DNA of 64,000 nucleotides from Burkholderia singularis (GCF_900176645.1 NZ_FXAN01000014.1:1-64000), one strand, 5' to 3'. Shown: positions 54,454-64,000, numbered from the stretch's first letter. Notes: generated from the sequence alone by a model not told the origin. Made by a program: numbers and translations.

Positions 54454-55233
54454 ATGCGCTTCGTCCGCTCGCTGCTCTTCACTCTGTATCTGATCGTCTA
54501 CACGATCCCGTATGCGATCGCCTGCCTGATCGCGTTTCCGTTCATGCGTGCGACCGCGCGCTACTGGATGGCGGCCGGCTGGTGCAAATCGACGATCTTC
54601 GTCGCGCGCTGGCTCAACGGCATCCGTTACCGGATCGAAGGCCTCGACAATCTGCCAAACGGGCCGGCCGTGCTGCTGTCGAAGCATCAATCCGCTTGGG
54701 AAACGATCGCGCTGCCCGCGCTGATGCCCAAGCCGCTTTGCTTCGTGCTCAAGCGCGAACTGCTGTACGTGCCGTTCTTCGGCTGGGCGCTCGGCATGCT
54801 GCAGATGGTCTATATCAACCGCAAGGACGGCAAGCATGCGTTCGATTCGGTGATCCGCCAGGGCAAGGTGCGGCTCGACGACGGCGCATGGATCATCATC
54901 TTCCCCGAAGGCACGCGCACGCCGGTCGGCAGCCAGGGGAAGTACAAGACGGGCGGCGCGCGCTTCGCGGTCGACGCCGGCACGCCTGTCGTGCCGATCG
55001 CGCATAACGCCGGACACGTGTGGCCGCGCAACTCGTTTACGAAGTTTCCCGGCCTGGTCACGGTGTCGATCGGCAAGCCGATCGACACGCACGGCCTCAC
55101 ATACGAACAATTGAACGAACGCGTCGAGAACTGGATCGAAACGGAAATGCGCCGCATCGACCCCGACGCATACCGGCACGAGCGCGACGCACGCGGCGGC
55201 AACGCGCGCGCGTCGAGCGCGGCGTCCACCTGA
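54454..55233 (+). CDS. plsC: 1-acyl-sn-glycerol-3-phosphate acyltransferase
   Basis: Makes phosphatidic acid from lysophosphatidic acid at the inner membrane; 259 residues. A hydrophobic N-terminal anchor (about residues 5-28) precedes the acyltransferase motifs. Motif I reads LLSKHQSAWETIAL (H-x4-E in place of the common H-x4-D), motif III is FPEGTRTPVGS, and a GTPVVPIAHNAG segment follows. The Glu in motif I is found in several PlsC proteins and should not abolish activity. It is 34 bases after gmhB. Confidence 0.92.
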   Translation: MRFVRSLLFTLYLIVYTIPYAIACLIAFPFMRATARYWMAAGWCKSTIFVARWLNGIRYRIEGLDNLPNGPAVLLSKHQSAWETIALPALMPKPLCFVLKRELLYVPFFGWALGMLQMVYINRKDGKHAFDSVIRQGKVRLDDGAWIIIFPEGTRTPVGSQGKYKTGGARFAVDAGTPVVPIAHNAGHVWPRNSFTKFPGLVTVSIGKPIDTHGLTYEQLNERVENWIETEMRRIDPDAYRHERDARGGNARASSAAST

Positions 55234-55276
55234 GTCAAGGTTTTACCCATTGCGCACTGCTAAACGAAGAGAACTG

Positions 55277-56191
55277 ATGCCGAAGCGTCCCAGGCCACGG
55301 CCGGCTGTCGTGGCGCTCGATCACCGCCAGCTCGACCTGCCGCTCTTCGATGGGCCAGCCGCGCCGGCGTCCGTGGGTGCGCCGGCGGCCGGCGCTTCGC
55401 CCGCTGCGCATCCCGCGCCGGCCGCCGGCCTGTCCGCGTCCGACGCCCCCCCGCCCGCCGACGACCGTTCGCGCCTGCGCACGCTCGCGCTCGACGGCCG
55501 CGTGCTCGCGTACAAGCTCAAGCGCTCGGCACGGCGCACGATCGGCTTTGCGATCGACGGCAATGGTTTGACGATCACCGCGCCACGCTGGGTGACGCTC
55601 GCCGATATCGAAGCGGCGATCGCCGAGAAGCGCCGCTGGATCTTCGCGAAGCTCGCCGAATGGCAAACGCGTGCCGAGCAGCGCGCGCTGCCGCAAATCG
55701 ATTGGAAGGAAGGCGCGCAGATTCCGTATCTCGGCAAGTCCGTCACGATCACGCTCGCGTCGGCGCAAGGCGCGCTGCGCTTCGACGCCGCCGCCGCGAC
55801 GCTCGGGCTCGGCCTGCCCGCGCACGCGAGCGGGCAGCAGATCAAGGATCGCGTGCAAGGCTGGCTGCAAGGCGAAGCGAAGCGGATCTTCGGCGAACGG
55901 CTCGCGGTCTATGCGCAAAAGCTCGGCGTCACGTATGCGGCCTATGCGTTGTCGTCGGCCGCGACGCGCTGGGGAAGCTGCTCGAGCGACGGCAAGATCC
56001 GCCTGAACTGGCGGCTCATTCACTTTCCGATGTCGATCGTCGATTACGTGGTCGCGCACGAGCTGTCGCATCTGCGCGAGATGAATCACAGCCCCGCGTT
56101 CTGGCAGACAGTCGAATCGATCTTTCCTGAATTCCGCGAGGCGCGGCATACGCTCAAGCATCATCCGCCGGAACTGCTGCCCGCGCTCTGA
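55277..56191 (+). CDS. M48/YgjP-type zinc metallopeptidase
   Basis: A 304-residue protein of the YgjP/DUF45 group of metallopeptidases. The first 75 residues are a Pro/Ala-rich, poorly conserved extension. The zinc site is VAHELSHLREMNHSPAFW (HExxH-like, with a third His), near residue 260. WGSCSSDGKIRLNWRL before it is a family signature. A TTG at 55250 could add nine residues, but the ATG at 55277 has GAAGAG upstream. The biological substrate is not known. It converges with gloA across a hairpin. Confidence 0.86.
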   Translation: MPKRPRPRPAVVALDHRQLDLPLFDGPAAPASVGAPAAGASPAAHPAPAAGLSASDAPPPADDRSRLRTLALDGRVLAYKLKRSARRTIGFAIDGNGLTITAPRWVTLADIEAAIAEKRRWIFAKLAEWQTRAEQRALPQIDWKEGAQIPYLGKSVTITLASAQGALRFDAAAATLGLGLPAHASGQQIKDRVQGWLQGEAKRIFGERLAVYAQKLGVTYAAYALSSAATRWGSCSSDGKIRLNWRLIHFPMSIVDYVVAHELSHLREMNHSPAFWQTVESIFPEFREARHTLKHHPPELLPAL

Positions 56192-56194
56192 TCC

Positions 56195-56220
56195 GAACCC
56201 GGCCCGCGGCGGCCGGGTTC
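56195..56220. terminator. Hairpin between convergent genes
   Basis: GAACCCGGCC (56195-56204) pairs perfectly with GGCCGGGTTC (56211-56220) across a 6-base loop. It lies between the converging metallopeptidase and gloA genes and could act in both directions. It lacks a T-tract. Confidence 0.7.
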
Positions 56221-56233
56221 AAGGCCGCCCGCG

Positions 56234-56623
56234 TCAGTGCGGCTTGCGCTGAATGAATTCGATCTTGTAGCCGTCCGGATCCTCGACGAACGCGATCACC
56301 GTCGTGCCGTGCTTCATCGGACCGGCTTCTCGCGTGACCTTGCCGCCTTGCGCCTTGATCCGCTCGCACGCCTGGTATGCATCGTCGACCTCGAGTGCGA
56401 GATGACCGAAACCCGTGCCGATTTCATACGATTTCGTGTCCCAATTGTGGGTCAGCTCGATGACCGTATGATCGCGCTCGTCGCCGTAGCCGACGAACGC
56501 AAGCGTGAACTTGCCTTCCGGATAATCGTCGCGACGCAACAATTTCATGCCGAGCAGTTCGGTGTAGAACTTGATCGAGCGGTCGAGATCGCCGACTCGA
56601 AGCATCGTGTGAAGCAAACGCAT
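56234..56623 (-). CDS. gloA: Glyoxalase I (lactoylglutathione lyase)
   Basis: Isomerises the hemithioacetal of methylglyoxal and glutathione to S-lactoylglutathione; 129 residues. Metal ligands expected at His5, Glu56, His74 and Glu122 are present in [28 protein letters not shown] and YKIEFIQ. Length matches the short, nickel-type bacterial enzyme. Single gene, convergent with the metallopeptidase gene. Confidence 0.95.
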   Translation of the reverse strand: MRLLHTMLRVGDLDRSIKFYTELLGMKLLRRDDYPEGKFTLAFVGYGDERDHTVIELTHNWDTKSYEIGTGFGHLALEVDDAYQACERIKAQGGKVTREAGPMKHGTTVIAFVEDPDGYKIEFIQRKPH

Positions 56624-56999
56624 AGGGGGTACTCCGTGGGGACTTGCGTGAACGCACGAATGTACCAGAGACGCGCGAATCCCGCTGCCGCGCCCAGGCG
56701 CTTTGCCCCGACTTCGTCACATCGACCTTTCGCCAAGCCTGCGCAGTGTTCTGTAGCCCACGCAGCGCGCGTGCCCGCTCGTCGATTAGGATTGACGCAT
56801 CGCCTCCGATAGGCGCACGATGCTTCGCACAGGTCCGGTCAGCGGAAAAATCGAAGCGCTGCGCTCAAGCTTGCGCTTGGCCGGATAGTTAGGACACGGC
56901 AATTATTGCCGTCCGATTCGACTAGGCCGAAGTCGTGTCTTGAAAAAAATGCCGCGCGGTCCCGGACGGCGCGCGGCCCAATCCAATCGATAGAGAACA
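56624..56999. other. Divergent promoter region between gloA and the S10 peptidase gene
   Basis: This 376-base region holds the promoters of two divergent genes. It includes a perfect 17-bp palindrome at 56896-56912 (listed separately), and TAGAGAACA before 57000 is AT-rich leader. No gene is supported. Confidence 0.5.
56896..56912. promoter_or_regulatory. Perfect 17-bp palindrome upstream of the S10 peptidase
   Basis: ACGGCAAT (56896-56903), one central T, and ATTGCCGT (56905-56912) form a perfect inverted repeat 87 bases before the start codon. The compact arrangement fits a dimeric repressor site. No regulator gene is adjacent on either side. Confidence 0.6.
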
Positions 57000-58778
57000 A
57001 TGAGAGAAACAATGCATAGCCAGCCCTCAAGGGGGGCCCTTCGCTGGCGCTTGTCGCTCGGCGTTTTGTTGACCGCGGTGCTCGCCGCGTGCGGTGGGGG
57101 CGATGATTCCGGCTCGTCGTCGGTGTGGCCCGCCGATCGCGCGCTCACCGATCCCAATCACTACGCGGCTTACCAGGACCCGCAGGCGTCGCTCAGCGCG
57201 GCCTATCGGAACGGCCCCAATGGCGGCGCCGGTTCGAAGGATGTCGATGTCGCGAACGCGAGCCTTGCGCAAAGCGCCGTCGACGAAACTCCCGCCACCA
57301 AGCATCACCGCGCCGTGATCAACGGGCAGACGATCGAGTACACGGCGCGCGCCGGCCACTTGATCGCGTGGGCGCCCAAGAGCCCGAACAATCCGGCTCA
57401 ACGCGACGCCGAGGCGTCGATCTTCTACATGTCGTACACGCGGGACGATATCCCGCACGCGCAGCGCCCGGTCACGTTCATCTTCAATGGCGGCCCCGGC
57501 GAGCCGTCGATCTGGATGCATCTGGGTGCGTGGGCGCCGAAACGCCTGAAGATCGACGCGCCGAATCTGCCGCCCGGCCCGAACATCCCCGACAGCTTCC
57601 CGCTGATCGACAACCCGCAATCGCTGCTCGACCAGACCGATCTCGTCTATGTCGACATCGCGGGCAGCGGCTTCTCGGAAGCCATCGCACCGCACAAGAA
57701 CCAGGACTTCTGGAGCACCGACGCCGACGCGGGCATCTTCCGGGATTTCATCACCGCGTACATCAACCGCTACAACCGGCAAAGCTCGCCGAAATACCTG
57801 TTCGGTGAATCGTACAGCGGCATTCGCACGCCGATTGTCGCGGACCTGCTGGTGCAGGCGGGCACGAGCAATTACGCGCCCGATCCGAGCGGCGCGAAGC
57901 CGATCGTGCTGAGCGGCATGGTGCTGCAATCGCCGATTCTGGATTACGGTTATCTTTCGACGCAGGCAGACGCTCGCGAAGGCTTCTTCCCGACGGTCGG
58001 GATGGTCGTCGATTTCTACGGCAAATCCACCGCGCGCGGCGTGATGACGGAGCCGCAGTACGCGGACTACCTGCGCAATTTCACGACGGCCCAATATGCG
58101 CCCGGCCTCGCGGCGTCGAATTTCCCGCCCGCGACCATCTCGCAGCTGAGCGCGATCACCGGCCTGCCGGCCAGCACGCAAATGAAGGATTGGCTCGCGA
58201 TCGATCCGAACAGCCTGCTCTTCAACAGCGTCGCGAGCGCCATCTACCCGAACGCCGCCGCGTCCGCGCAATTCAATGCGTATGACGGCCGGATAAGCAC
58301 GACGGCAAACATCAAGTACGATATTTCGTCATACGAAAATGCCGGCTTCTACGGCGCGATCAAGCCGCTGCTGCTCGATCAGTTCGGTTACCGGAATCAG
58401 GACCCGACGCAGATCTACGGCAGCGACATCGCGTTCAATTTCTGGAACTGGAACGCGCCGCACCGCGGCTCGACGAACCCGAGCAGCGTGCCGGATCTCG
58501 CGGAAACGCTCACGCTCGATCCGTCGGTCAAGGTGCTCGTGATCCACGGCTACCACGACGGCGTAACGCCGTTCTTCCAGACCGAACTCGATTTGCAGCA
58601 CGGCGGCGTGTGGCCGGCGGCGGGACAAACGCCGCGGATCACGGTCAAAGAATATGATGGCGGCCATATGGCTTATTTGACCGAGGCGTCGCGCGATCCG
58701 ATGCGCGCCGACCTGCGGCAGTTCTATAACGCCAGCGCGCCGGCCACGGCCGTGGCCCGACAGCAAAAGGCCGGCTGA
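57000..58778 (+). CDS. S10 serine carboxypeptidase-like lipoprotein
   Basis: A 592-residue exported peptidase. The signal LTAVLAACGGGDDSG carries a lipobox (LAAC, Cys near residue 31), so it should be lipid-anchored in the cell envelope. The catalytic triad of the S10 family is present: Ser271 in FGESYSGIRTP, Asp520 in HGYHDGVTPFF and His556 in YDGGHMAY. FIFNGGPGEPSIWMH holds the oxyanion region. Such enzymes cleave C-terminal residues from peptides. Two ATGs compete (57000 and 57012); the first has GATAGAGAAC upstream. A small exported protein gene follows 19 bases downstream. Confidence 0.88.
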   Translation: MRETMHSQPSRGALRWRLSLGVLLTAVLAACGGGDDSGSSSVWPADRALTDPNHYAAYQDPQASLSAAYRNGPNGGAGSKDVDVANASLAQSAVDETPATKHHRAVINGQTIEYTARAGHLIAWAPKSPNNPAQRDAEASIFYMSYTRDDIPHAQRPVTFIFNGGPGEPSIWMHLGAWAPKRLKIDAPNLPPGPNIPDSFPLIDNPQSLLDQTDLVYVDIAGSGFSEAIAPHKNQDFWSTDADAGIFRDFITAYINRYNRQSSPKYLFGESYSGIRTPIVADLLVQAGTSNYAPDPSGAKPIVLSGMVLQSPILDYGYLSTQADAREGFFPTVGMVVDFYGKSTARGVMTEPQYADYLRNFTTAQYAPGLAASNFPPATISQLSAITGLPASTQMKDWLAIDPNSLLFNSVASAIYPNAAASAQFNAYDGRISTTANIKYDISSYENAGFYGAIKPLLLDQFGYRNQDPTQIYGSDIAFNFWNWNAPHRGSTNPSSVPDLAETLTLDPSVKVLVIHGYHDGVTPFFQTELDLQHGGVWPAAGQTPRITVKEYDGGHMAYLTEASRDPMRADLRQFYNASAPATAVARQQKAG

Positions 58779-58797
58779 CAAGCACATGGGAGAAACT

Positions 58798-59229
58798 ATG
58801 TTGATGCGTGATTTTCTTGTAACGACCCTGCTTGCCGCGTGCGTGACGGCGCCGGCCTATGCATTCGATGGCGGCGTGCGGCCGATCGCGTCATGGTCGC
58901 AGGATGCGGCGTTCGCGGACGTCGCAACCATCAAGGTCGGCGAGCATCTGGCCAAGCCGCCGCGCACGACGACGGAGCGCAAGGTGATGCGCGAGCAGAC
59001 GCCCGAATCCACCGGCAATGCGATCGTCACGAACCTGAAATCCAAGTTCGATGCGGCAGCCGATCCGAACACCCATCTGCTGACGAAGGCGGCGGCCAGC
59101 AACAGCGGCTGGGGATGGGCCGCCGATCATTTCGACGCCATCGACGAACAGAAAAAAGGAGCGGTCAGCTTCGACGATATTCTGCGTTATCTGAATCGCA
59201 ACGCCGTCGTGCCGTTGAAGGGAGCGTAA
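58798..59229 (+). CDS. Small exported protein with degenerate EF-hand
   Basis: A 143-residue protein of unknown function. A signal peptide is likely (FLVTTLLAACVTAPAYA) and the mature form starts FDGGVRP. Near the C-terminus FDAIDEQKKGAVSFDDILRYL fits the helix-loop-helix of an EF-hand, with Gly, hydrophobic and acidic end positions in place but with Gln and Lys at two calcium ligands, so calcium binding is doubtful. GGGAGAA before the ATG at 58798 supports this start over 58786. It is downstream of the S10 peptidase and upstream of a terminator, so it probably partners it. Confidence 0.7.
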   Translation: MLMRDFLVTTLLAACVTAPAYAFDGGVRPIASWSQDAAFADVATIKVGEHLAKPPRTTTERKVMREQTPESTGNAIVTNLKSKFDAAADPNTHLLTKAAASNSGWGWAADHFDAIDEQKKGAVSFDDILRYLNRNAVVPLKGA

Positions 59230-59281
59230 CGCCGCTTGTGCGCGGCGGACGTTCCCCGTCTGACTTAACGCAGCTTCTGAT

Positions 59282-59313
59282 ACGCGGCCCCGATGACGGG
59301 CCGCGTCTTTTTT
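59282..59313 (+). terminator. Intrinsic terminator after the S10 unit
   Basis: ACGCGGCCC (59282-59290) pairs with GGGCCGCGT (59298-59306) over a 7-base loop, followed by CTTTTTT (T-tract 59308-59313). Confidence 0.93.
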
Positions 59314-59425
59314 GCGCTCGTGCCGCGCGCCCCCGCCGCCGATAACGGCGACGTGCGGACCGCGATCCCGCATCCCACCGCGACGGTCCATCCGCGCATC
59401 GCCGAGCGCGCCGGCGCACACGCCG

Positions 59426-60265
59426 TCACTCGCCGGCGCGCCGCCGCTTCTCGAGCGCCTGCGCAACGCGCACGTACTCATCGACGCTGACATCCTCCGC
59501 GCGGCGCGAAAGATCGAAACCGAGCGCATCGAAATCCACCGCGTCACGGTATTCGCCGAGCGTATTCCGCAACATCTTGCGGCGCTGCGAGAACGCGGCC
59601 GTCACCAAGGCGCCCAGCACGGCCGGATCGACGGCCGCCAGTTCGTGCGGCGCATGCGGAATCATCCGCACGATCGCCGAGTCGACCTTCGGAGGCGGCT
59701 GGAACGACTCGGGCGGCACATCGATCAGCTTGTCCATCGCATAGCGGTATTGCAACATCACCGACAGTCGGCTGAACGCCTTCGTGCCCGGCTCGGCCAC
59801 CATCCGTTCGACCACCTCATTCTGCAACATGAAGTGCTGATCGATCACGGCGTCCGCGAACGACATCAGATGAAACAGCAGCGGGCTCGAAATGTTGTAC
59901 GGCAAGTTGCCGATGATCCGCAGCGACGGCTTGCCCTGCGGCGCATCCGCGCGCGCGAGCGAGCCGAAATCGAATGCGAGCGCGTCGCCGGCGTGCAACT
60001 CGAGCAGGTTGCCGAAGCGCTGCTTGAGCCGGTCGATCAAATCGCGATCGAGTTCGACTGCGTGCAGCGGCGATTCGGGCGTCGCGAGCCGCGCGATCAC
60101 GGGGCCCGTCAGCGCGCCGAGCCCCGGCCCGATCTCGACCATTCGTTCGCCGCGCTCGGGGCGAATCGCCGCGACGATCGCGTCGATCACGCCGTGATCG
60201 ACGAGAAAGTTCTGCCCGAAGCGCTTGCGCGCGAAGTGTCCTTGGTGCTGTCTGCTGTTCGACAT
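59426..60265 (-). CDS. rsmA: 16S rRNA dimethyladenosine transferase
   Basis: Dimethylates A1518 and A1519 of 16S rRNA (KsgA/RsmA), 279 residues. The SAM-binding start is [13 protein letters not shown], then [23 protein letters not shown] is motif IV. The frame extends upstream to 61288 in another gene's region, but the ATG at 60265 starts the conserved protein. It is the last visible gene of the minus-strand lptD-surA-pdxA-rsmA operon. Confidence 0.96.
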   Translation of the reverse strand: MSNSRQHQGHFARKRFGQNFLVDHGVIDAIVAAIRPERGERMVEIGPGLGALTGPVIARLATPESPLHAVELDRDLIDRLKQRFGNLLELHAGDALAFDFGSLARADAPQGKPSLRIIGNLPYNISSPLLFHLMSFADAVIDQHFMLQNEVVERMVAEPGTKAFSRLSVMLQYRYAMDKLIDVPPESFQPPPKVDSAIVRMIPHAPHELAAVDPAVLGALVTAAFSQRRKMLRNTLGEYRDAVDFDALGFDLSRRAEDVSVDEYVRVAQALEKRRRAGE

Positions 60266-60336
60266 CGAAAGATAGAAAAACGGATGACGCGTGAAATTCA
60301 GTGCGCGGCCCAAGCCGCGCCGGTTCGGTTCGCCGA

Positions 60337-61467
60337 TCAGCCCGCGCGCCGATGGCGCGCGATCGTCACCGCGGCATCGATCGCCGCGACGAGGCTGCCG
60401 CAATCGGCGCGGCCGGTGCCCGCCAGATCGAGCGCGGTGCCGTGATCGACCGACGTGCGCACGATCGGCAGCCCGAGTGTGATATTCACGCCTTCGCCGA
60501 ACGTCGCGTACTTGAGAACCGGCAAGCCCTGATCGTGGAACATCGCGAGCACGCAATCCGCGTGTTCGAGGTGGCGAGGCTGGAACAGCGTGTCGGCCGG
60601 GTACGGGCCGCGTGCGTCGATGCCCGCCGCGCGCGCGCGCGCGATCGCCGGCTCGATCACGTCGATCTCCTCGCGGCCGAGATAGCCGTTCTCGCCCGCA
60701 TGCGGATTGACGCCCGTCACGAGGATGCGCGGCGCGGCAATGCCGAATCCGCGGCGCAGATCGCGATCGATGATGCCGAGCGTGCCGACGAGGCCATCGA
60801 TACTCAACGCGGCCGATACGTCCTTGAGCGGCAGATGGGTCGTCGCAAGCGCGACGCGCAGCGCCCGCTCGCCCGTGCCGGCGAGCATCATCACCACCTG
60901 CGGCGTGCGCGTGCGCTCGGCCAGATATTCGGTGTGGCCGGTAAACGGCACACCCGCGTCGTTGATCGTGCTCTTTTGCAGCGGCGCCGTGACGATCGCG
61001 TCGAATGTGCCGTCGAGCGCGCCGTCGATCGCGGCGTCGAGCAGATCGAGCACGTAGCGCCCGTTCGCCGGATTCAGCTTGCCCGCTTCGGCCGGCACGG
61101 CAAGCGCGCGATGCATGATTTCCACGGACGATCCGATCACGCGGGCATCCGGCGCGGCCCGTACCGGCGCGGCGGACGTGCCCGCCGCATTCGCGCCGCC
61201 GGCATCCGGCCGCTGGTGCGCATCGGCCGCGCGCGGCAGCGCACCGCCCACGGCTTCGCGCCCGCCCAGCGCTACGGCTTGCGCCCAATCGACGCCAACC
61301 GCGCCCGCGCGAGCAGCAAGCAAATCCGCGTCGCCAAGCACGATGAAACGTGCATCGGGCCAGCGCGCGGCCGCGCCGGCCAATGCCAGCGCCGTCAGCT
61401 CGGGACCGACGCCAGCGGGCTCGCCCGTCGTGATCGCGATGCTGAGCGGTTGTGCCGGGGTCGACAT
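60337..61467 (-). CDS. pdxA: 4-hydroxythreonine-4-phosphate dehydrogenase
   Basis: Oxidises 4-phosphohydroxythreonine in pyridoxal phosphate synthesis. The start [16 protein letters not shown] is typical, [11 protein letters not shown] and [13 protein letters not shown] carry zinc-site histidines, and [12 protein letters not shown] lies near the C-terminus. At 376 residues it is longer than the family norm (about 330) because of an Ala/Gly-rich insertion near residues 70-110. The order surA-pdxA-rsmA on one strand is the standard arrangement. Confidence 0.95.
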   Translation of the reverse strand: MSTPAQPLSIAITTGEPAGVGPELTALALAGAAARWPDARFIVLGDADLLAARAGAVGVDWAQAVALGGREAVGGALPRAADAHQRPDAGGANAAGTSAAPVRAAPDARVIGSSVEIMHRALAVPAEAGKLNPANGRYVLDLLDAAIDGALDGTFDAIVTAPLQKSTINDAGVPFTGHTEYLAERTRTPQVVMMLAGTGERALRVALATTHLPLKDVSAALSIDGLVGTLGIIDRDLRRGFGIAAPRILVTGVNPHAGENGYLGREEIDVIEPAIARARAAGIDARGPYPADTLFQPRHLEHADCVLAMFHDQGLPVLKYATFGEGVNITLGLPIVRTSVDHGTALDLAGTGRADCGSLVAAIDAAVTIARHRRAG

Positions 61468-61490
61468 GGCGGGCTTCGCGGCAAACGAGT

Positions 61491-62837
61491 TTATTGCTGC
61501 GTGACCGGCAGCTTGATCTGCACGTAAGACGAATCGCGCAGCTCGCGCAGCCAGTCCGCGTAAGCCTGTTCGGCCTTACGCTGGCCGATCGCCTGACGCG
61601 CGATATCCATTTGCTGCTGCACGGAGCCTTCCGCGTCGCGGCGGCCGAGCACCTGGATCAGGTGATAGCCGTACTCGGTACGCACCGGATTGCTGACCTG
61701 GTTGTCGCCGAGCGCGTTCATCGCCCGCTCGAATTCCGGCACGGTTTCGCCCGGGCTGATCCAGCCGAGATCACCGCCTTGCGAGGCCGAACCGTCCTGC
61801 GAATAGGTTCGCGCGAACTTCTCGAAATCACCTCCCGCCTCGATCTGCTTGCGGATCTCGATCAACTGCTGGCGCGCCTGCGATTCCGATTTGCCTTCGC
61901 CGACGCGCAGCAGAATGTGCCGCACGTGCGTCTGCACGATCTTCGCCGACGCGGCCGGGCTTTGGCTTGCGCGACGCTCGACGAGACGCACGATCTCGAA
62001 GCCGTCGGGCACGCGGATCAAGGCCGGGTTGACTTGGCCGGGACGCAGCTTCGACGCCGCATCGATGACATCCTGCGGCAGCGAGGCCGGTGCCTTGAAG
62101 CCGAGATCGCCGCCCTTTTTCGCGTCGTCGGCTTCCGAGTTGCTCTTCGCGAGCCGCTCGAAGTTCGCGCCCGACGCAAGCGCCTGCGACAGCAAGCCCT
62201 CCGCCTTCTTCTGCGCGGCGTCGATCTCGGCCTGCGGCGCATTGGCGGGCGCCTTCACGAAGATGTGCTCAAGCCGCAGATCCTGCTGCGAGCCCGCGTT
62301 CGGGCCGCGCTGGCTCGCGATATAGCTCGCCACTTCCGCGTCCGACACGGTAATCTTGCTATCGACTTCCTTCTCGCGCAGCTTCGACAGCAGCAGCTCG
62401 GTGCGCGCGTCGCGCGTGAACACGTCCCAAGGCACGCCCTGCGCCTCGATGCGCGCGCGGTACTGGTCCAGCGGCATGTTGTTCGCCGCCGCGAGCCGTT
62501 GCAGCGTCGACTGCACGGACGCGTTGTCGACCACGATGCCGTCGTCCTTCGCACGCTGGATCTGAATCCGCTCGAGCACCATCTGGTTCAGCACCTGCGC
62601 GCGCAACTGGTCGGCTGGCGGCACGGGCGCGTTCTGCTGCTGCAGGCGCCGCGCGATCAGGCCGGTGCGCTGGTCAAGCTCGCGCCCTGTGATCACGTCG
62701 TTGTTGACGACGGCAACCACCTCATCGGCGAGCGACGCCCCCTGCGTGCTCAGCGCCTGCGCAAACGCGGGCGCGACCGTGATCAGCGTCGCGACCAGAC
62801 CGGACGCGACAGCCGCGAAGCGAAGGGTTTTCTTCAT
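61491..62837 (-). CDS. surA: Periplasmic chaperone and peptidyl-prolyl isomerase SurA
   Basis: Escorts outer membrane proteins through the periplasm. The 448 residues begin with a signal peptide ([13 protein letters not shown]... ending APAFA-QA). An N-terminal chaperone region is followed by two parvulin domains: [12 protein letters not shown] with GGDLGFKAP, and [11 protein letters not shown] with [10 protein letters not shown]. The ATG at 62837 is preferred to a GTG at 62870, since the signal peptide begins there and GGAG is upstream. It is downstream of lptD, its best-known client. Confidence 0.96.
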   Translation of the reverse strand: MKKTLRFAAVASGLVATLITVAPAFAQALSTQGASLADEVVAVVNNDVITGRELDQRTGLIARRLQQQNAPVPPADQLRAQVLNQMVLERIQIQRAKDDGIVVDNASVQSTLQRLAAANNMPLDQYRARIEAQGVPWDVFTRDARTELLLSKLREKEVDSKITVSDAEVASYIASQRGPNAGSQQDLRLEHIFVKAPANAPQAEIDAAQKKAEGLLSQALASGANFERLAKSNSEADDAKKGGDLGFKAPASLPQDVIDAASKLRPGQVNPALIRVPDGFEIVRLVERRASQSPAASAKIVQTHVRHILLRVGEGKSESQARQQLIEIRKQIEAGGDFEKFARTYSQDGSASQGGDLGWISPGETVPEFERAMNALGDNQVSNPVRTEYGYHLIQVLGRRDAEGSVQQQMDIARQAIGQRKAEQAYADWLRELRDSSYVQIKLPVTQQ

Positions 62838-62890
62838 TGCCACTGGTACTCCATTGAAAGCGGGCTGCACCGACGCCGCTTATTCGGCGA

Positions 62891-64000
62891 TTAATCGTAA
62901 TTGCTGAAGCGCGACAGCGGCGGCGGCGCGCTCGGCAGCGGCGTGTATCCCTGCACGCCCGTCTTGAACGCGGCGATCAGGCCGTTGTCGACGCTCGTCA
63001 GGCCCTTGAGCACGAGTTGCGCCAACACGCGGGTCGCCGACGTCTGCTGATTCGACGTGTTCACGCCGTTCGCGTAGCGCTGGACCCCGACGCCCACCGC
63101 CCAGCAGTCGGCATCGTACTGGAAGCCGACGAGACCGTCGACAACCCGGCTCGACGCGAGGTCGTAATTGAAGCGGCCGACCGCGTAGAGCCGCCGCGTG
63201 AGCGGCCACTGCGCGGCCACGAGGAACTGGTTAATCGGCTCGAGCGACAGCGTCGGGTTCTGGCGCGTATAACGGTAGCCGACGTTGATCACGCGCCGCT
63301 CGCCGGGACTGAAGCCGAAGCCGACGCTCGACTTGACGAGCTGGCCGTTGTCGGCGTTGTACTGGAACGCGGTTTCCGACGCGAAGCCCGCGCCGAGCTT
63401 CACCGACGCGCCGAGGATCAGGTCCGAATGTCGCGGCTGACCGGCCGTCGCGGGCGTCGAGCCCAGTGTCACGCGCTGATCGGTGAAATAGTACTGCTGC
63501 GCGATCACGAAACGCGCGCGCTCGTCGCCTGTGTTGGCGTTGATGAAACGGGTGGTCAACGCGGCCGTCAGACGGTTCGCGTCGGCGATCCGGTCGTTGC
63601 CGACGAAGGTGTTCGGCGTGAAGATCTCGGCGAGCCCGAAGTCCGACACCGCGGTATCGAAGAGCGGGGCGTCCTGCTGGTTCCGGTACGGCGTGTACAC
63701 GTAGTACAGACGCGGCTCGAGCGTCTGGATGTAATCCTGGCCAAACAGGCGCACCGAGCGGTCGAACACGAGCCCCGCATCGAGGCTGAAGGTCGGGATC
63801 GAGTACGTGAAGCGCTTCGGCTGACCGGGAACGCCGCCCGTGGTGGTGGTCAGATCGTATGATGCGATATGCAGCTGCGCCTTCGGGACGACGAAGTAGC
63901 CAGGCCCGTACAGACCGTAGGAAATGTACGGATTGAACATCACGCGATCGCCTTCCGGCATATCGGATGTCGTGATTCTGAAGCGCGAATAATCGGCTTC
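62891..64000 (-). CDS. lptD: LPS-assembly protein LptD, C-terminal part (cut by window edge)
   Basis: The C-terminal 369 residues of the outer-membrane LPS insertion protein (Imp/OstA). The open frame runs off the window with no start. Visible segments such as [43 protein letters not shown]-like [20 protein letters not shown] and [17 protein letters not shown] are beta-barrel strands typical of LptD; TLEPR is a family signature. The N-terminal jellyroll and signal peptide lie outside the window. It is the first gene of the surA-pdxA-rsmA operon. Confidence 0.95.
   Translation of the reverse strand, partial: EADYSRFRITTSDMPEGDRVMFNPYISYGLYGPGYFVVPKAQLHIASYDLTTTTGGVPGQPKRFTYSIPTFSLDAGLVFDRSVRLFGQDYIQTLEPRLYYVYTPYRNQQDAPLFDTAVSDFGLAEIFTPNTFVGNDRIADANRLTAALTTRFINANTGDERARFVIAQQYYFTDQRVTLGSTPATAGQPRHSDLILGASVKLGAGFASETAFQYNADNGQLVKSSVGFGFSPGERRVINVGYRYTRQNPTLSLEPINQFLVAAQWPLTRRLYAVGRFNYDLASSRVVDGLVGFQYDADCWAVGVGVQRYANGVNTSNQQTSATRVLAQLVLKGLTSVDNGLIAAFKTGVQGYTPLPSAPPPLSRFSNYD

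Noticed and set aside
1-64000. tRNA, rRNA, prophage, transposase or integrase genes
   Set aside because: None was recognised by reading the sequence. A tRNA search was not run, so a missed tRNA cannot be excluded.

Overview
The window is chromosomal DNA of a high-GC betaproteobacterium, most likely Burkholderia of the B. pseudomallei/thailandensis/oklahomensis group. This is inferred from a Burkholderia-type trimeric porin, strong G/C third-position bias, dense simple-sequence repeats and the conserved order miaB-ybeZ-ybeY-ybeX-lnt-glyQ-glyS-gmhB-plsC and lptD-surA-pdxA-rsmA. No database search was run. No rRNA, tRNA, CRISPR array, phage or insertion sequence was recognised.

Layout. 0-5 kb is a loosely packed accessory segment: a DUF1275 membrane protein, a small ribbon-helix-helix protein, a porin and a LysR regulator. 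4.9-13.6 kb holds a penicillin-acylase-like Ntn hydrolase divergent from an unusual bifunctional penicillin-binding protein, then tRNA 2-selenouridine synthase and a Tat-exported purple acid phosphatase. 13.8-19.1 kb is a tripartite EmrAB-NodT efflux operon with a divergent TetR repressor. The TetR reading frame runs through a 14-copy hexanucleotide repeat, and an inverted repeat lies on the efflux promoter. 19.3-24 kb is mixed: a GFA protein, an octanucleotide repeat, a comparatively AT-rich heme-barrel-like gene, a lone galactonate dehydratase and CopD. 24-29 kb carries two c-type cytochromes, the RNA helicase RhlE, an unknown protein and a diiron ferritin-like protein.

29.6-37.5 kb contains a gamma-glutamyltransferase and the glycerol regulon glpR, glpD, glpK, glpF. 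A near-consensus GlpR operator precedes glpD and a strong intrinsic terminator follows glpF. GlpF imports glycerol, GlpK phosphorylates it, GlpD oxidises it to dihydroxyacetone phosphate, and GlpR senses glycerol 3-phosphate. A HAD phosphatase, ribB under an FMN riboswitch, a cupin regulator and a divergent MFS/LysR pair follow to 42.9 kb.

43.1-56.6 kb is housekeeping: tRNA modification (miaB), ribosome and RNA quality control (ybeZ, ybeY, ybeX), lipoprotein acylation (lnt), glycyl-tRNA synthetase (glyQS), LPS heptose and phospholipid synthesis (gmhB, plsC), a metallopeptidase and glyoxalase I. 57-59.3 kb is a two-gene exported unit: an S10 serine carboxypeptidase-like lipoprotein plus a small secreted protein with a degenerate EF-hand. 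It has a perfect 17-bp palindrome upstream and a terminator downstream. 59.4-64 kb is the minus-strand operon lptD (cut by the window edge), surA, pdxA, rsmA.

No clearly new multi-gene system stands out. The best candidates for something undescribed are the S10 peptidase/EF-hand unit, the repeat-encoded Ser-Arg tail on the TetR repressor, the acylase/penicillin-binding protein pair, and a 12-mer shared upstream of ybeY and ybeX.
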